From assembly GCF_009569385.1 (NCBI RefSeq), contig NZ_WBOF01000001.1, positions 3,482,001 to 3,546,000 of the forward strand: DNA of 64,000 bases. The letters are read 5' to 3'. Position 1 is the first letter of the stretch, and every line of letters starts with the position of its first letter. This DNA is from Streptomyces kaniharaensis. Lineage in GTDB: Bacteria; Actinomycetota; Actinomycetes; Streptomycetales; Streptomycetaceae. The notes beneath the pieces are model-generated. The model did not search any database and was not told the origin of the DNA. It saw nothing but the letters and a program-made list of their open reading frames with translations. Shown one piece after another: positions 28,318-39,708 of this stretch. The position numbers and the translations under genes were made by a program.

Positions 28318-28866
28318 CTAGCTGTACTCGTCCGCGGTGCGCAGCCGTTCCGGGGCGGTGCCGAGGACCAGCGTGCTGATCGCCTGGTCGATGCCGTGGC
28401 CGAGGAACCACTCGCCGGTGTGGTCCAGGCTGTAGACCCGGCCCTCCTCGTCGACGGCGAGCAGCGCCTGGCCGTACGCCTCCTCGCCCAACGGGGCGAG
28501 CCGGCTGCCCAGGGCGCGACCGAGGTCGGCCAGGGTGCGCGGCTGGTGCAGCCCGCACAGCGGGTCGATCAGGAACGGGGTGCGGGCCAGCTGTCGGCCC
28601 GGGCCGGACAGGTCGAAGGCGAGGCCGCCGAACTCGGCCCAGGCCTCCACCGCCGCCGGGAACACCGCGTGTGCCACGCCGGTCGGGCTGGCGTACCCGG
28701 CCAGGGTGTCGGCCCACTCCTCGGCCTGCTCGATCTGCCAGCGGCCGGGGTGCCAGCCGGCCGCCTTGAGCTCGGCGGCGACGTCGGCGGGAAAGCGCGG
28801 GCGGGTCCCCCGGGAGTTCGCGGCCAGGGTGGCCGGCGGAGGCGGGGGCGGGCTGGGCGGATTCAG
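28318..28866 (-). CDS. SUKH-3 family immunity-like protein, probable CTG start
   Basis: The conserved SUKH-3 domain runs from FPADVAAELKAAGWHPGRW through EAWAEFGGLAFDLSGPGRQ, DPLCGLHQPRTLADLGRALG and YSLDHTGEWFLG. The only ATG/GTG/TTG in frame is GTG at 28677, which cuts off the conserved first third. The frame is open upstream to a TGA at 28920, and a CTG at 28866 has AGGAG 6 nt before it, giving 182 residues (Pro-rich first 12). I therefore prefer the CTG. SUKH proteins neutralise nuclease or deaminase toxins. The gene lies directly after a YwqJ-like deaminase and is probably its partner. Confidence 0.75.
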   Translation of the reverse strand: MNPPSPPPPPPATLAANSRGTRPRFPADVAAELKAAGWHPGRWQIEQAEEWADTLAGYASPTGVAHAVFPAAVEAWAEFGGLAFDLSGPGRQLARTPFLIDPLCGLHQPRTLADLGRALGSRLAPLGEEAYGQALLAVDEEGRVYSLDHTGEWFLGHGIDQAISTLVLGTAPERLRTADEYS

Positions 28867-28932
28867 GACGGGCTCCTGGGGCTCGGGGACGTGGACGGGG
28901 CAGGGCGCGGCGGCCGATCAGCGGCCGGCCGG

Positions 28933-29394
28933 TCAGCGGGCGGGCGGCCCGACCACGACGCTCTGCACGGTGAAGTGCTCCAGCATCGGGACGCAGGAGC
29001 GGCACGGCGGGGCGTGGGTGCCGTGCGCCGGGTCGGCCTCCTCGCGGATCCGGACGGTGGTCATCCGGGCGCCCTTGAGCGCCTTGCGGGCCTCGTGCAG
29101 GCTCATCGGCTTGCGGGCGGCGCGCTTGGACCGCCGGCCGTCCACGTCGGTGAGGTACCGGGAGAGCAGCACCGCCTCCGGGCAGCGGCCGGTGAAGCGC
29201 TCCCGCAGCTCGATCGGCAGCCCCTCCAGGAAGTCGCCGACCAGCGGGTGCAGGACGGGCCGGCGCGCGGACTTGTCACCGGCCAGGGTGTGCACCTCAC
29301 CGCCCTTGAGCGACAGCGCGGCGGCGACGGCGGGCAGCAGGCTGTCGCGGTGGTGGCGCAGCACGGGCGGGCCCGCCGGCTCACCGGTGGTCAT
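28933..29394 (-). CDS. YwqJ-related deaminase-fold protein
   Basis: 153 residues with deaminase zinc motifs: C71-P-E73 (GRCPEAVLLSRYL) and P-C131-R-S-C134 (APPCRSCVPML). VLHPLVGDFLEGLP precedes the first motif, the arrangement of the YwqJ branch of the cytidine-deaminase-like superfamily, known mainly as toxin domains. There is no signal peptide or secretion domain, so this is a stand-alone domain. ATG at 29394 has GGAGGAGGA 4-5 nt upstream. It is followed 66 bp later by a SUKH-3 gene. Substrate (nucleic acid, free base or nucleotide) unknown. Confidence 0.85.
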   Translation of the reverse strand: MTTGEPAGPPVLRHHRDSLLPAVAAALSLKGGEVHTLAGDKSARRPVLHPLVGDFLEGLPIELRERFTGRCPEAVLLSRYLTDVDGRRSKRAARKPMSLHEARKALKGARMTTVRIREEADPAHGTHAPPCRSCVPMLEHFTVQSVVVGPPAR

Positions 29395-29891
29395 GCGTCC
29401 TCCTCCTCGCTCCCGCTGACGGCCGGACCGGTGCGGCCGGTCCGGGACAAGCCTGTCAAATGTCACCGACATCCGTACAACCGGGGTACGCGGGTGGGCG
29501 AACGGGCCACGTGCGAAAGGCCGGGCGGTTACCCGGTCCAGACCGGGATCGCGACGGAACCCTGACTCAATCTGCACACTGCCGTTACGACTTGTCCACT
29601 GATTTCCCGAAACCGCCCCCAGCCGTGCGGGCTTGGCCGGTACCGTTCCGGCCACGAGCCGAAAGGGAAGCGGCCGCCCGGGCCGCACGGGGTGGGTCCG
29701 ACTCGGCTACCCGCAAAGGCCGTTGGGGATCCATCGCCGGGGCCCGGGCAGGGCGGCGCCGGGCGGCTGTGAAGCGTAGGTGAGGGGTGGGCGCCGGTCT
29801 CCCGGGCGGGGGACCGGTCCGAAGGGCGACCCCCTACCCTGGTGTCCAGCAAGCGCACCGAGAATTTGCAGCAGCCAGTGGGGGCTCCCAG
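29395..29891. other. Divergent intergenic region between deaminase and SMI1/KNR4 genes
   Basis: About 500 bp without a supported gene. TACCCT (29835-29840) could be a -10 for the rightward gene. GC-rich inverted repeats such as GACCGGT...ACCGGTC are present. No operator or RNA family is recognised. Confidence 0.4.
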
Positions 29892-30893
29892 ATGACGACA
29901 GGTCGGCCCGGCGTCGCCGCCGCACCGAACGCGGCGTACGCAGGTCAGGTGGTGCAGTTCCCGGACCCGGTCCGTGCCGAGCGTTACCCCGCCGGGGTCC
30001 AGGTCGACGAGTACGGCTACCCGGACTTCGGCCCGTACGCCGCCGCCGCGGCGGAGGTCGCCGACCCGCCGGAGGGCTTCGGCGTGGACGAGCTGCGGCT
30101 CACCGACTACGTCTCGGCCAACGCCGCGCTGTTCACCCAGGGCCACCCGCTCTGGGCCGACCTGGACACCGCCGTCGCCACCCCGCCCGGCTGGACCTGG
30201 CACCACGCGGTCGGCCGGGCCGCGCCCGGCTGGCGGCGGATGGAGCTGGTCCCGGTCGAGGTCAAGGCCCTGCTGCGCCACCACGGCGGCCTGGCCACCT
30301 CCGCCGCCGACCACGGCCGCCGCGGCACCCGCCCGCTCCAGGAGCGCCGGCCGGTGCACTTCTCGCTGGCCAGGGACGGCAGTGACCCGATCGGCGTCCC
30401 CGAGGACCTGGTGCAGCGTGCCGAGGACCGCCTCGGCTACCGTCTGCCCGGCGCCTACCGCACCTTCCTCAAGCTGGGCGGCGGCCGGGCCCCGGTCGGC
30501 GTCGCGCTGGACACCGAGCTCGGCATGCTGCTCGACCAGCCGTTCCTGACGCTCAGTGAGGAGTACGGCACCGAGGACGTCGTGTACGCCAACAAGTGCC
30601 TGCGCGACCACCTCACCAAGGACTACCTCGGCATCGCCTACGTGCAGGGCGGCATCGTCGCGCTGAAGGTCCGGGGCGACCGGATCGGCTCGGTCTGGTT
30701 CCACCTGTACGACGACGCCCGCGACACCGGCGCCCCCGAGGCCCCGGAGGACCGGCTCGCCCGGCTGCTGCTGCCCTGCGGCGAGGACTTCGACGCCTTC
30801 CTGCTCCGGCTGGCCGGCAGCCCGCCCGAGCTGGAGACGGTCGCGGAGCTGATGGTGGACGGCGGGTTCGCCCGGGCCGTCCCGGTGGACTGA
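29892..30893 (+). CDS. SMI1/KNR4 (SUKH-1) family protein
   Basis: 333 residues. The N-terminal 160 residues are variable (WADLDTAVATPPGWTWHHAVGR). The SMI1/KNR4 domain covers about 170-320: VPEDLVQRAEDRLGYRLPGAYRTFLKLGGG, DQPFLTLSEEYGTEDVVYANKCLRDHLTKDYLGIAYVQGGIVALKVRGDRIGSVWFHLYDDA and LLPCGEDFDAFLLRLAG. Such proteins are immunity factors of polymorphic toxins. ATG at 29892 has only a weak ribosome site. The next gene starts 60 bp downstream and is probably co-transcribed. Confidence 0.82.
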   Translation: MTTGRPGVAAAPNAAYAGQVVQFPDPVRAERYPAGVQVDEYGYPDFGPYAAAAAEVADPPEGFGVDELRLTDYVSANAALFTQGHPLWADLDTAVATPPGWTWHHAVGRAAPGWRRMELVPVEVKALLRHHGGLATSAADHGRRGTRPLQERRPVHFSLARDGSDPIGVPEDLVQRAEDRLGYRLPGAYRTFLKLGGGRAPVGVALDTELGMLLDQPFLTLSEEYGTEDVVYANKCLRDHLTKDYLGIAYVQGGIVALKVRGDRIGSVWFHLYDDARDTGAPEAPEDRLARLLLPCGEDFDAFLLRLAGSPPELETVAELMVDGGFARAVPVD

Positions 30894-30953
30894 CGTGGCC
30901 GCGGTGGCGGAAGGAGCGGGGACGACGAGGATGGGGACAGGGGTGAACCGGGC

Positions 30954-33707
30954 GTGGTGACGTACGCGCAGGCGCAGGAGCTCGCCGACGAGTGGATCAA
31001 CGGCGGGGTGCCGCGGTCGCAGCAGCGCGAGGTGCGGGTCCGGGAGTTCGATCTGGGCTTCGTCTGCTGGGCGGTACAGCCGGCGGACGGGGCGTCGGGC
31101 GCGGCGTCGGACGGATCGTCGGGAGGTGCGGAGAGCGGCTCCGCCGGTGAGGCGCGGCTGGTGATCGCCCGCGACTCCGGGGCGAGCACGCTCTGGCCCG
31201 CGCTGCCCGTCAACGAGGTGGTCCGGCAGTACGAAGAGGTGTACGGGCGGCCGGTCGCGGCCAACCCGGCCGGGGCGGCCAAGCCCGCGCCCGGGCCGGT
31301 CGAGGCGACGTCCTTCCTGCTCAGCCCGCCGCAGTGGCTCCAGGAGGCGGGCGCGGCGGCCATCGCGGCCGAGGCGGAGCGGCTCGGTACGGGTACGGCC
31401 GAGCCGGTCGCTCCTCCTGTGGAGCCCGCTGTTCCGGCCGAGCCTGCGGTTCCGGCCCCCGGCGTGCCGGCCGAGGCTGCCTCGTGGGCCCCGCCGACGA
31501 CCCCGCCGGCCGTCCTGACCGCTCCGCCGGTCTCCGACCGGCCCGCCGGGGACGCGCCGACCATGCTCGCCCCGCCGCCCGGCCACGGCCAGCCGGCCGT
31601 TGCGCCACAGGTCCAGGCGGCTCCGCCGGTCCCGCCGCCCGCGGCTCCGGTCGGGGCCGAGGCGGCGACCGTGCTGATGTCGGAGGGCGGCCTGCGCACC
31701 TTCGGCTCCGACCTGTCCGACGGGCCCGCGCCCGCCGGGTCCGAGGCCGCGACCGCGCTGATGCCGCCGATTCCGGCGCCGGGCCCGCTGGCTCCGGCTC
31801 CCACCCCGGCCCCCGCGCAGCCTCCGGCGGCCGCGGCGCCCGCGCCGACGCTGCTGGCACCGCCGGACGGGATTCCCGGCCTGATGGGCCTGCCGGGTGC
31901 CCCGGACGCGCCCGCCGTGCCGCCCGCGGCTCCTCCGGCGGTCGAGCACGCGCCGACGATGCTCGCGCCGCCGGACGGGATTCCCGGCCTGATGGGCCTG
32001 CCGGGTGCCCCGGACGCGCCCGCCGTGCCGCCCGCGGCCGCTCCCGCGGTCGAGCACGCGCCGACGATGCTCGCCCCGCCGGACGGGATCCCGGGCCTGA
32101 TGGGCCTGCCCGGCGCACCGGTCACCCCGGCCGCCGGTACGCCCGCGGCACCGGTGGCCCCCGCGCCCGGCCCGGGTGCCTCGCACGGTGGCGCGCTCGG
32201 CCGCAGCCCCGGTTCCGCCCCACCGCCGCCCCCGCCGGCCGTACTGCGTGGGGGCGCGTCCGGTCCGGGTGCCTCGCACGGCGGTGCGCTCGGCCGCGGC
32301 CCCGGTGCCGCTCCGCCGCCGCCCCCGCCCGCCGAACTGCGGCAGACCCCGGGCTCGGGCACTCCCGCCGCCAACCCGGGCGGCCGTGGCGCGGCCTCGG
32401 CCCCGCCGCCCCCGCCCCCGGCGGGCCTGCGCGGTGCAGCGGCGCCGCCCGCCGGCGGCACGCCCGCCCCGGGTGCGCCGGCCGCCGGGGTGGCGTACGA
32501 GGCGACGCAGCTGGCGAGCGCGCTCGACCCGGCGCTGCTGGGTGCCGGCCCCGCGGACCCGGGCACCCCGCCGTCCGGCGGCCCCGCCGTCCCGCCGCCG
32601 CCCGGGGGCCCGGCGGCTCCGGTCGCGCCCGCGGCCGGCTACGGCTATCCGAACGCGGGCGGCGCCGCCGGCGTCGTCCCCCCGGCGCCGGCGCCGGCGC
32701 CCGGGCCGCCGCAGGCCGCTTCGGTGCCCCCCGGCGTGCCCGCGGTCGGCCCCGGCTACTTCGCCGCGCTCAGCTACCGCGGCCCGGACGGTTCCGAGCA
32801 GAAGCTGCTGCACCGCAGCGAGCCCGGCACCCCGCACCCGGAGTGGAAGATCCTCCAGGACCTGCGGCGGCTGAACGTGCCGCCGGAGCAGGTGCTGGAG
32901 CTCTACACCGAGCTGGAGTCGTGCGATCTGCCGGGCGGCTACTGCAACCGCATGATCGCCGCGTCCTGGCCGAACGTCAGGCTCACCCACACCGCCGCGT
33001 ACGGCCGTGACCACGCGTCCCGGCAGGCCGGGATGGCCGAGCTGCTCGACCACCTGGACGAGCTGCACCAGCTGGCCTCGGGCGCCCAGCGGGTCCGCCC
33101 GTTCCGGGTGCCGCTGCCCGCGCCCGGGACGGTCCCGCCGCTGCCGCCGGTTCCGCCGCAGCAGCTGGCGGCCGAGCTCGCCGACGCCTTCAAGCAGAAC
33201 GTGTTCCGCTTCGAGCAGCGCGCCGTGTCCCGCCAGGGCGTGCCCGAGCCGGTGGCGCAGACCCTGATGTGGGCCGGTCTGCCGCGCGAGTTCGGGCCGT
33301 TCTTCTGGGCGCAGGCCCAGGAGGGCCGGCCGATCCCGACGCTCGCCGAGCTGGCCGCCGAGCGCGGCCTGCCCGCGGGCCCGGACTTCGGCGGCTACCT
33401 GGTGCTCGGCAACGACTACGGTCGCCAGCTCTGCGTCCAGTACGGCACCGCGAACGTGGTCGCGGTGGACACCGACGGAACCGGTCAGCCGCCCCGGTTC
33501 GTCAACACCGGTGTACCGGAGTTCGTCCGCTCCCTGGCCCTGCTGGGCCGGATGTGGGGGCTGCGGTACGGGCTGACGCCGGACCAGGCCGGTCGCTGGA
33601 CGACCGACTTCCAGGCCCAGCTCGCCGCGATCGACCCCGCGGCCCTGCAGAACGCGGACACCTGGTGGGCCGTGCTGCTGGAGCAGTTCTGGGACGGCCT
33701 GCTGTAG
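30954..33707 (+). CDS. Composite protein: Imm35/YrhB-like head, Pro-rich repeats, deaminase-like domain, SUKH-4-like tail
   Basis: 917 residues. Residues 1-105 (VTYAQAQELADEWING...LVIARDSGASTLWPALPVNEVVRQYEEVYG) resemble Imm35/YrhB immunity domains. Residues ~110-600 are Pro/Ala-rich, with three 36-residue repeats (about 298-390) and PPPPPP blocks. Residues ~602-720 look like a nucleic acid/nucleotide deaminase (LLHRSEPGTPH628PE630W, then C657DLPGGYC664). From ~740 a SUKH-4-like domain runs to the end (ADAFKQNVFRFEQRAVSRQGVPEPVAQTLMWAGLPREFGPFF...WAVLLEQFWDGLL). GTG GTG at 30954/30957 follows AGGGG. A toxin-type domain held between two immunity-type domains is the notable feature. Domain names are from memory of motifs. 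Confidence 0.75.
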   Translation: MVTYAQAQELADEWINGGVPRSQQREVRVREFDLGFVCWAVQPADGASGAASDGSSGGAESGSAGEARLVIARDSGASTLWPALPVNEVVRQYEEVYGRPVAANPAGAAKPAPGPVEATSFLLSPPQWLQEAGAAAIAAEAERLGTGTAEPVAPPVEPAVPAEPAVPAPGVPAEAASWAPPTTPPAVLTAPPVSDRPAGDAPTMLAPPPGHGQPAVAPQVQAAPPVPPPAAPVGAEAATVLMSEGGLRTFGSDLSDGPAPAGSEAATALMPPIPAPGPLAPAPTPAPAQPPAAAAPAPTLLAPPDGIPGLMGLPGAPDAPAVPPAAPPAVEHAPTMLAPPDGIPGLMGLPGAPDAPAVPPAAAPAVEHAPTMLAPPDGIPGLMGLPGAPVTPAAGTPAAPVAPAPGPGASHGGALGRSPGSAPPPPPPAVLRGGASGPGASHGGALGRGPGAAPPPPPPAELRQTPGSGTPAANPGGRGAASAPPPPPPAGLRGAAAPPAGGTPAPGAPAAGVAYEATQLASALDPALLGAGPADPGTPPSGGPAVPPPPGGPAAPVAPAAGYGYPNAGGAAGVVPPAPAPAPGPPQAASVPPGVPAVGPGYFAALSYRGPDGSEQKLLHRSEPGTPHPEWKILQDLRRLNVPPEQVLELYTELESCDLPGGYCNRMIAASWPNVRLTHTAAYGRDHASRQAGMAELLDHLDELHQLASGAQRVRPFRVPLPAPGTVPPLPPVPPQQLAAELADAFKQNVFRFEQRAVSRQGVPEPVAQTLMWAGLPREFGPFFWAQAQEGRPIPTLAELAAERGLPAGPDFGGYLVLGNDYGRQLCVQYGTANVVAVDTDGTGQPPRFVNTGVPEFVRSLALLGRMWGLRYGLTPDQAGRWTTDFQAQLAAIDPAALQNADTWWAVLLEQFWDGLL
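31846..32110 (+). repeat. 108-bp tandem repeat, about 2.5 copies, coding
   Basis: Within the composite gene, units starting near 31846, 31954 and 32062 encode PT(L/M)LAPPDGIPGLMGLPG followed by an Ala/Pro spacer and VEHA. The period is 108 bp (36 residues), and the third copy diverges after GLPGAP. Confidence 0.85.
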
Positions 33708-33734
33708 CGGACCGTCATGGATCCTCGCAGGTGG

Positions 33735-33769
33735 GGAGGGGTCGTTCCGGCGTCCGGAACGGCCCCTCC
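33735..33769 (+). terminator. Terminator after the composite deaminase gene
   Basis: A 16-bp stem with one G-T pair, 33735-33750 with 33754-33769, and a 3-nt loop. Confidence 0.8.
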
Positions 33770-33974
33770 GGCGTGTCGTGGCGGCGGTGCCTCGTTGGGG
33801 TTTCGCCCGGATCTGCGCAAAATAGGTCAAGAAGATGGGGTTGAACGTTCGTTCCTCGCCACATCTCGATACGTCCGACGCAGGAATCCGGACCGGACCT
33901 CGGTACCGGTTCCGGATCCGTCCGTTCCGTCCGATCATGGGCTCCGCAGCCCGCGACACGAGGGGAAAGAGCCC

Positions 33975-35342
33975 ATGAGCGACGCCAGCCCCCAGTACGG
34001 CTTCACCCCGGCCCGGCGCGGTTACGCGCCCGAGCAGGTCGACCGAGCCCTCGCCGCCCTCACCGCGCAGCGTGACGAGGCGTGGGAGCGACTCAGCGTC
34101 CTCGGCGCCGGGATCCGTCAGATGGAGGACCGGCTGGCCGAGGTCCGCAAGGCCGCCGAGGACGCCCCGGCACCCGACTACGAGGTGCTCAGCGAACAGG
34201 CCGCCGGACTGGCCGCGATGGCGGAGAACGAGGCGCGCGCCGTCCGCGAGAAGGCCGAGCGCTTCGCCGAGGACCTGCGCGACGAGGTCTACGACGCCGG
34301 CCAGGAGCTCGACCACGCCGCCAGGGAGTACGCCGCCACCACCCGCGCCGAGGCCGACCAGGCCGCCCGGCGCACCGAGGAGCGCACCCGGGCCGAGGCC
34401 GAGACCATCCGCGCCGACGCCGACCGCGACAACCGGACCGTCCGGGACACCGCCACCGCCTACGCCGCCAAGGTGCGGGTCGCCGCCGCCGAGGCGAGCG
34501 AGCAGGCCGAGACCGAGCTGGCCGGCCGGCGGCGCAGGGCCGACGAGGCCTTCGCCGAGGCCGAGGCCAAGGCCGACGCCGAGGAGGCCGAGGTGTCGGC
34601 GACCGCCGAACGCCGGGTCAAGGAGGCGGAGCAGCACCGGGAGACCGTGCTGGGCCAGATCAAGCAGCTGGAGACCGAGGCCCAGGCCAAGGCCGACCAG
34701 CTGATCGAGCAGGCCCGCCGGGAGGCCGAGAAGCTCAACGCGGCGACCGAGCGCGAGCGGCGCGCGTTCACCTCGCGGCAGGAGACGGTCCAGAAGCACC
34801 TCGACCACATCAAGGCCACGCTCGCCTCGCTCACCGGGGCGGCGGTCGGTCTGATCGAGCCTGGTGAACCCGCCGAAGCCCCTGCCGAGCCCGCCGAGGC
34901 CGGCGAGGAGACCCCGGCCGCGGACGCCGCGCCGGCGGACTCCGGGGCGGACTCCGAGGCGGACACCGGGGAGATCGCCGTGCCGCGCCTGCGGAGGGCG
35001 CCCGACCTGCGGAAGGCGCCCGACCTGCGGAAGGCGCCCGACCTGCGGAAGCCGGACGTGCCGGAGGCCCGGGAGAAGGCGACGACCGCGCTGCGACTGC
35101 CGACCGCCCCGGCGGACGAGGCCCCGGCCGATGCCGCCCCCGCCGACGCCTCCGTGGTGACCGGCCCGGTCGCGCCTTCCGCGGTGCCGCCGAAGCCGGC
35201 CGCGCCGCCTGAGGCGGCCTCCGCCGATGCCGCCGAGGAGCAGCCGGAGAGCGAGGAGACCCGGATCATCCCGAAGATCGTCATCGTGGACGACGGCAGC
35301 GACTACGCCACCCCGAACACCGTCACCTACCGCCGCCGCTAG
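33975..35342 (+). CDS. DivIVA-like coiled-coil protein (cellulose-binding/Scy-like group)
   Basis: 455 residues. The N-terminal YGFTPARRGYAPEQVDRALAALTAQRDEAWERL resembles the DivIVA lipid-binding motif (RGYxxxQVD). Residues ~45-290 are a continuous Ala/Glu/Arg coiled coil. The rest is an Ala/Pro/Glu-rich disordered tail with three APDLRK repeats and an IIPKIVIVDDGSDY end. Such proteins in streptomycetes belong to polar-growth or filament scaffolds. ATG at 33975 has AGGGGAAAGA upstream. It has its own promoter region (267 bp) and two hairpins downstream. Confidence 0.75.
   Translation: MSDASPQYGFTPARRGYAPEQVDRALAALTAQRDEAWERLSVLGAGIRQMEDRLAEVRKAAEDAPAPDYEVLSEQAAGLAAMAENEARAVREKAERFAEDLRDEVYDAGQELDHAAREYAATTRAEADQAARRTEERTRAEAETIRADADRDNRTVRDTATAYAAKVRVAAAEASEQAETELAGRRRRADEAFAEAEAKADAEEAEVSATAERRVKEAEQHRETVLGQIKQLETEAQAKADQLIEQARREAEKLNAATERERRAFTSRQETVQKHLDHIKATLASLTGAAVGLIEPGEPAEAPAEPAEAGEETPAADAAPADSGADSEADTGEIAVPRLRRAPDLRKAPDLRKAPDLRKPDVPEAREKATTALRLPTAPADEAPADAAPADASVVTGPVAPSAVPPKPAAPPEAASADAAEEQPESEETRIIPKIVIVDDGSDYATPNTVTYRRR
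34998..35051 (+). repeat. Three perfect 18-bp tandem repeats, coding
   Basis: The unit GCGCCCGACCTGCGGAAG is present three times in direct succession, encoding APDLRK three times in the disordered tail. Confidence 0.9.
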
Positions 35343-35370
35343 CCGACGCCCCGGCAGGCTTCGCGTCCTG

Positions 35371-35404
35371 GGCCCTGACCGCCTCCCGTCCGGCGGTCAG
35401 GGCC
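35371..35404 (+). terminator. Terminator after the coiled-coil gene
   Basis: A perfect 13-bp stem, 35371-35383 with 35392-35404, and an 8-nt loop, 28 nt after the stop. Confidence 0.85.
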
Positions 35405-35923
35405 TCGGTGGTTCGCGGCCCTGATGCGGACGCCCGGGAACGGACGAAGGCCCCGGAACGAACGAGGCCGAGACCCGTGGCGCCCTCCAGGAAAGGGCGC
35501 CACGGTTCCCGGCGCTTGGGCGGGCGCCCCCACCCAGGGTCGCCCGGCCTCGCACCACCGACCCCCATCGGGGTGCGACTGCGCCGCCACAGCCATCCCC
35601 CACGGTTGGGTGCGGCGGGCACGTTCACCATGGTGGACGATCTCCATGGACGGGCAGTGACAGGAATATGGCCAGTTCGTGCCGGGCCGCGGAGCCGGAG
35701 CCCGACGGACCCTCGACCGGTGCGTCCGCGGGCGGGGCCCGGTGTTCCGTCCGGTGGTTCGTCGGCGCCCGGCCCCACCAGGCCGGTACGCCGCGTGCGT
35801 GTCGGTGCCGCGGCGTAGGCTGGAGACCCCCGGCCGCTCGGCGTGCCGGGCCGTTCGCGTTGCCCCGGCGGGCCTTCGCCGCCCGGAGGCAGCACCAGCC
35901 ACGGGACGAAGAAGAGACCCCAG
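35405..35923. other. Non-coding region before mfd
   Basis: No gene is supported. It holds a second perfect hairpin (35475-35505) and scattered GC-rich inverted repeats. No strong promoter hexamers for mfd were recognised. Short open frames here lack ribosome sites and have random-looking composition. Confidence 0.45.
35475..35505. terminator. Second hairpin downstream of the coiled-coil gene
   Basis: A perfect 12-bp stem, 35475-35486 with 35494-35505, and a 7-nt loop. It could be a back-up terminator. Confidence 0.6.
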
Positions 35924-39553
<3,630 letters not shown>

Positions 39554-39561
39554 CAGCGGGA

Positions 39562-39590
39562 GCGGGAAGTCGGGCGGGCCGACTTCCCGC
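39562..39590 (+). terminator. Terminator after mfd
   Basis: A perfect 12-bp stem, 39562-39573 with 39579-39590, and a 5-nt loop, 8 nt after the mfd stop. Confidence 0.85.
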
Positions 39591-39696
39591 GCCGGCCCCG
39601 GCGCCGCAGGTCACGGGTGGGTGCGGTCGGGCCCGGTACCCGGCTCCAGCGCTGACGCCCGCCCGGGAGCGCGTCGAGCGAGGTGGCCGGGGCGGG

Positions 39697-39702
39697 TAGG
39701 TT
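39697..39702 (+). promoter_or_regulatory. -10 element of a probably leaderless mazG mRNA
   Basis: TAGGTT ends 6 nt before the GTG at 39709. The only ribosome-like bases (GAGG) are one nt from the start. Confidence 0.5.
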
Positions 39703-39708
39703 CGAGGT

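Noticed and set aside
29529..34808. A 1759-codon minus-strand open frame across the SMI1, composite and coiled-coil genes
   Set aside because: A GC-bias shadow; the plus-strand genes have recognisable domains and it has none.
35397..35603. Short minus-strand ORF before mfd
   Set aside because: It runs through a perfect hairpin, lacks a ribosome site and shows no family similarity.
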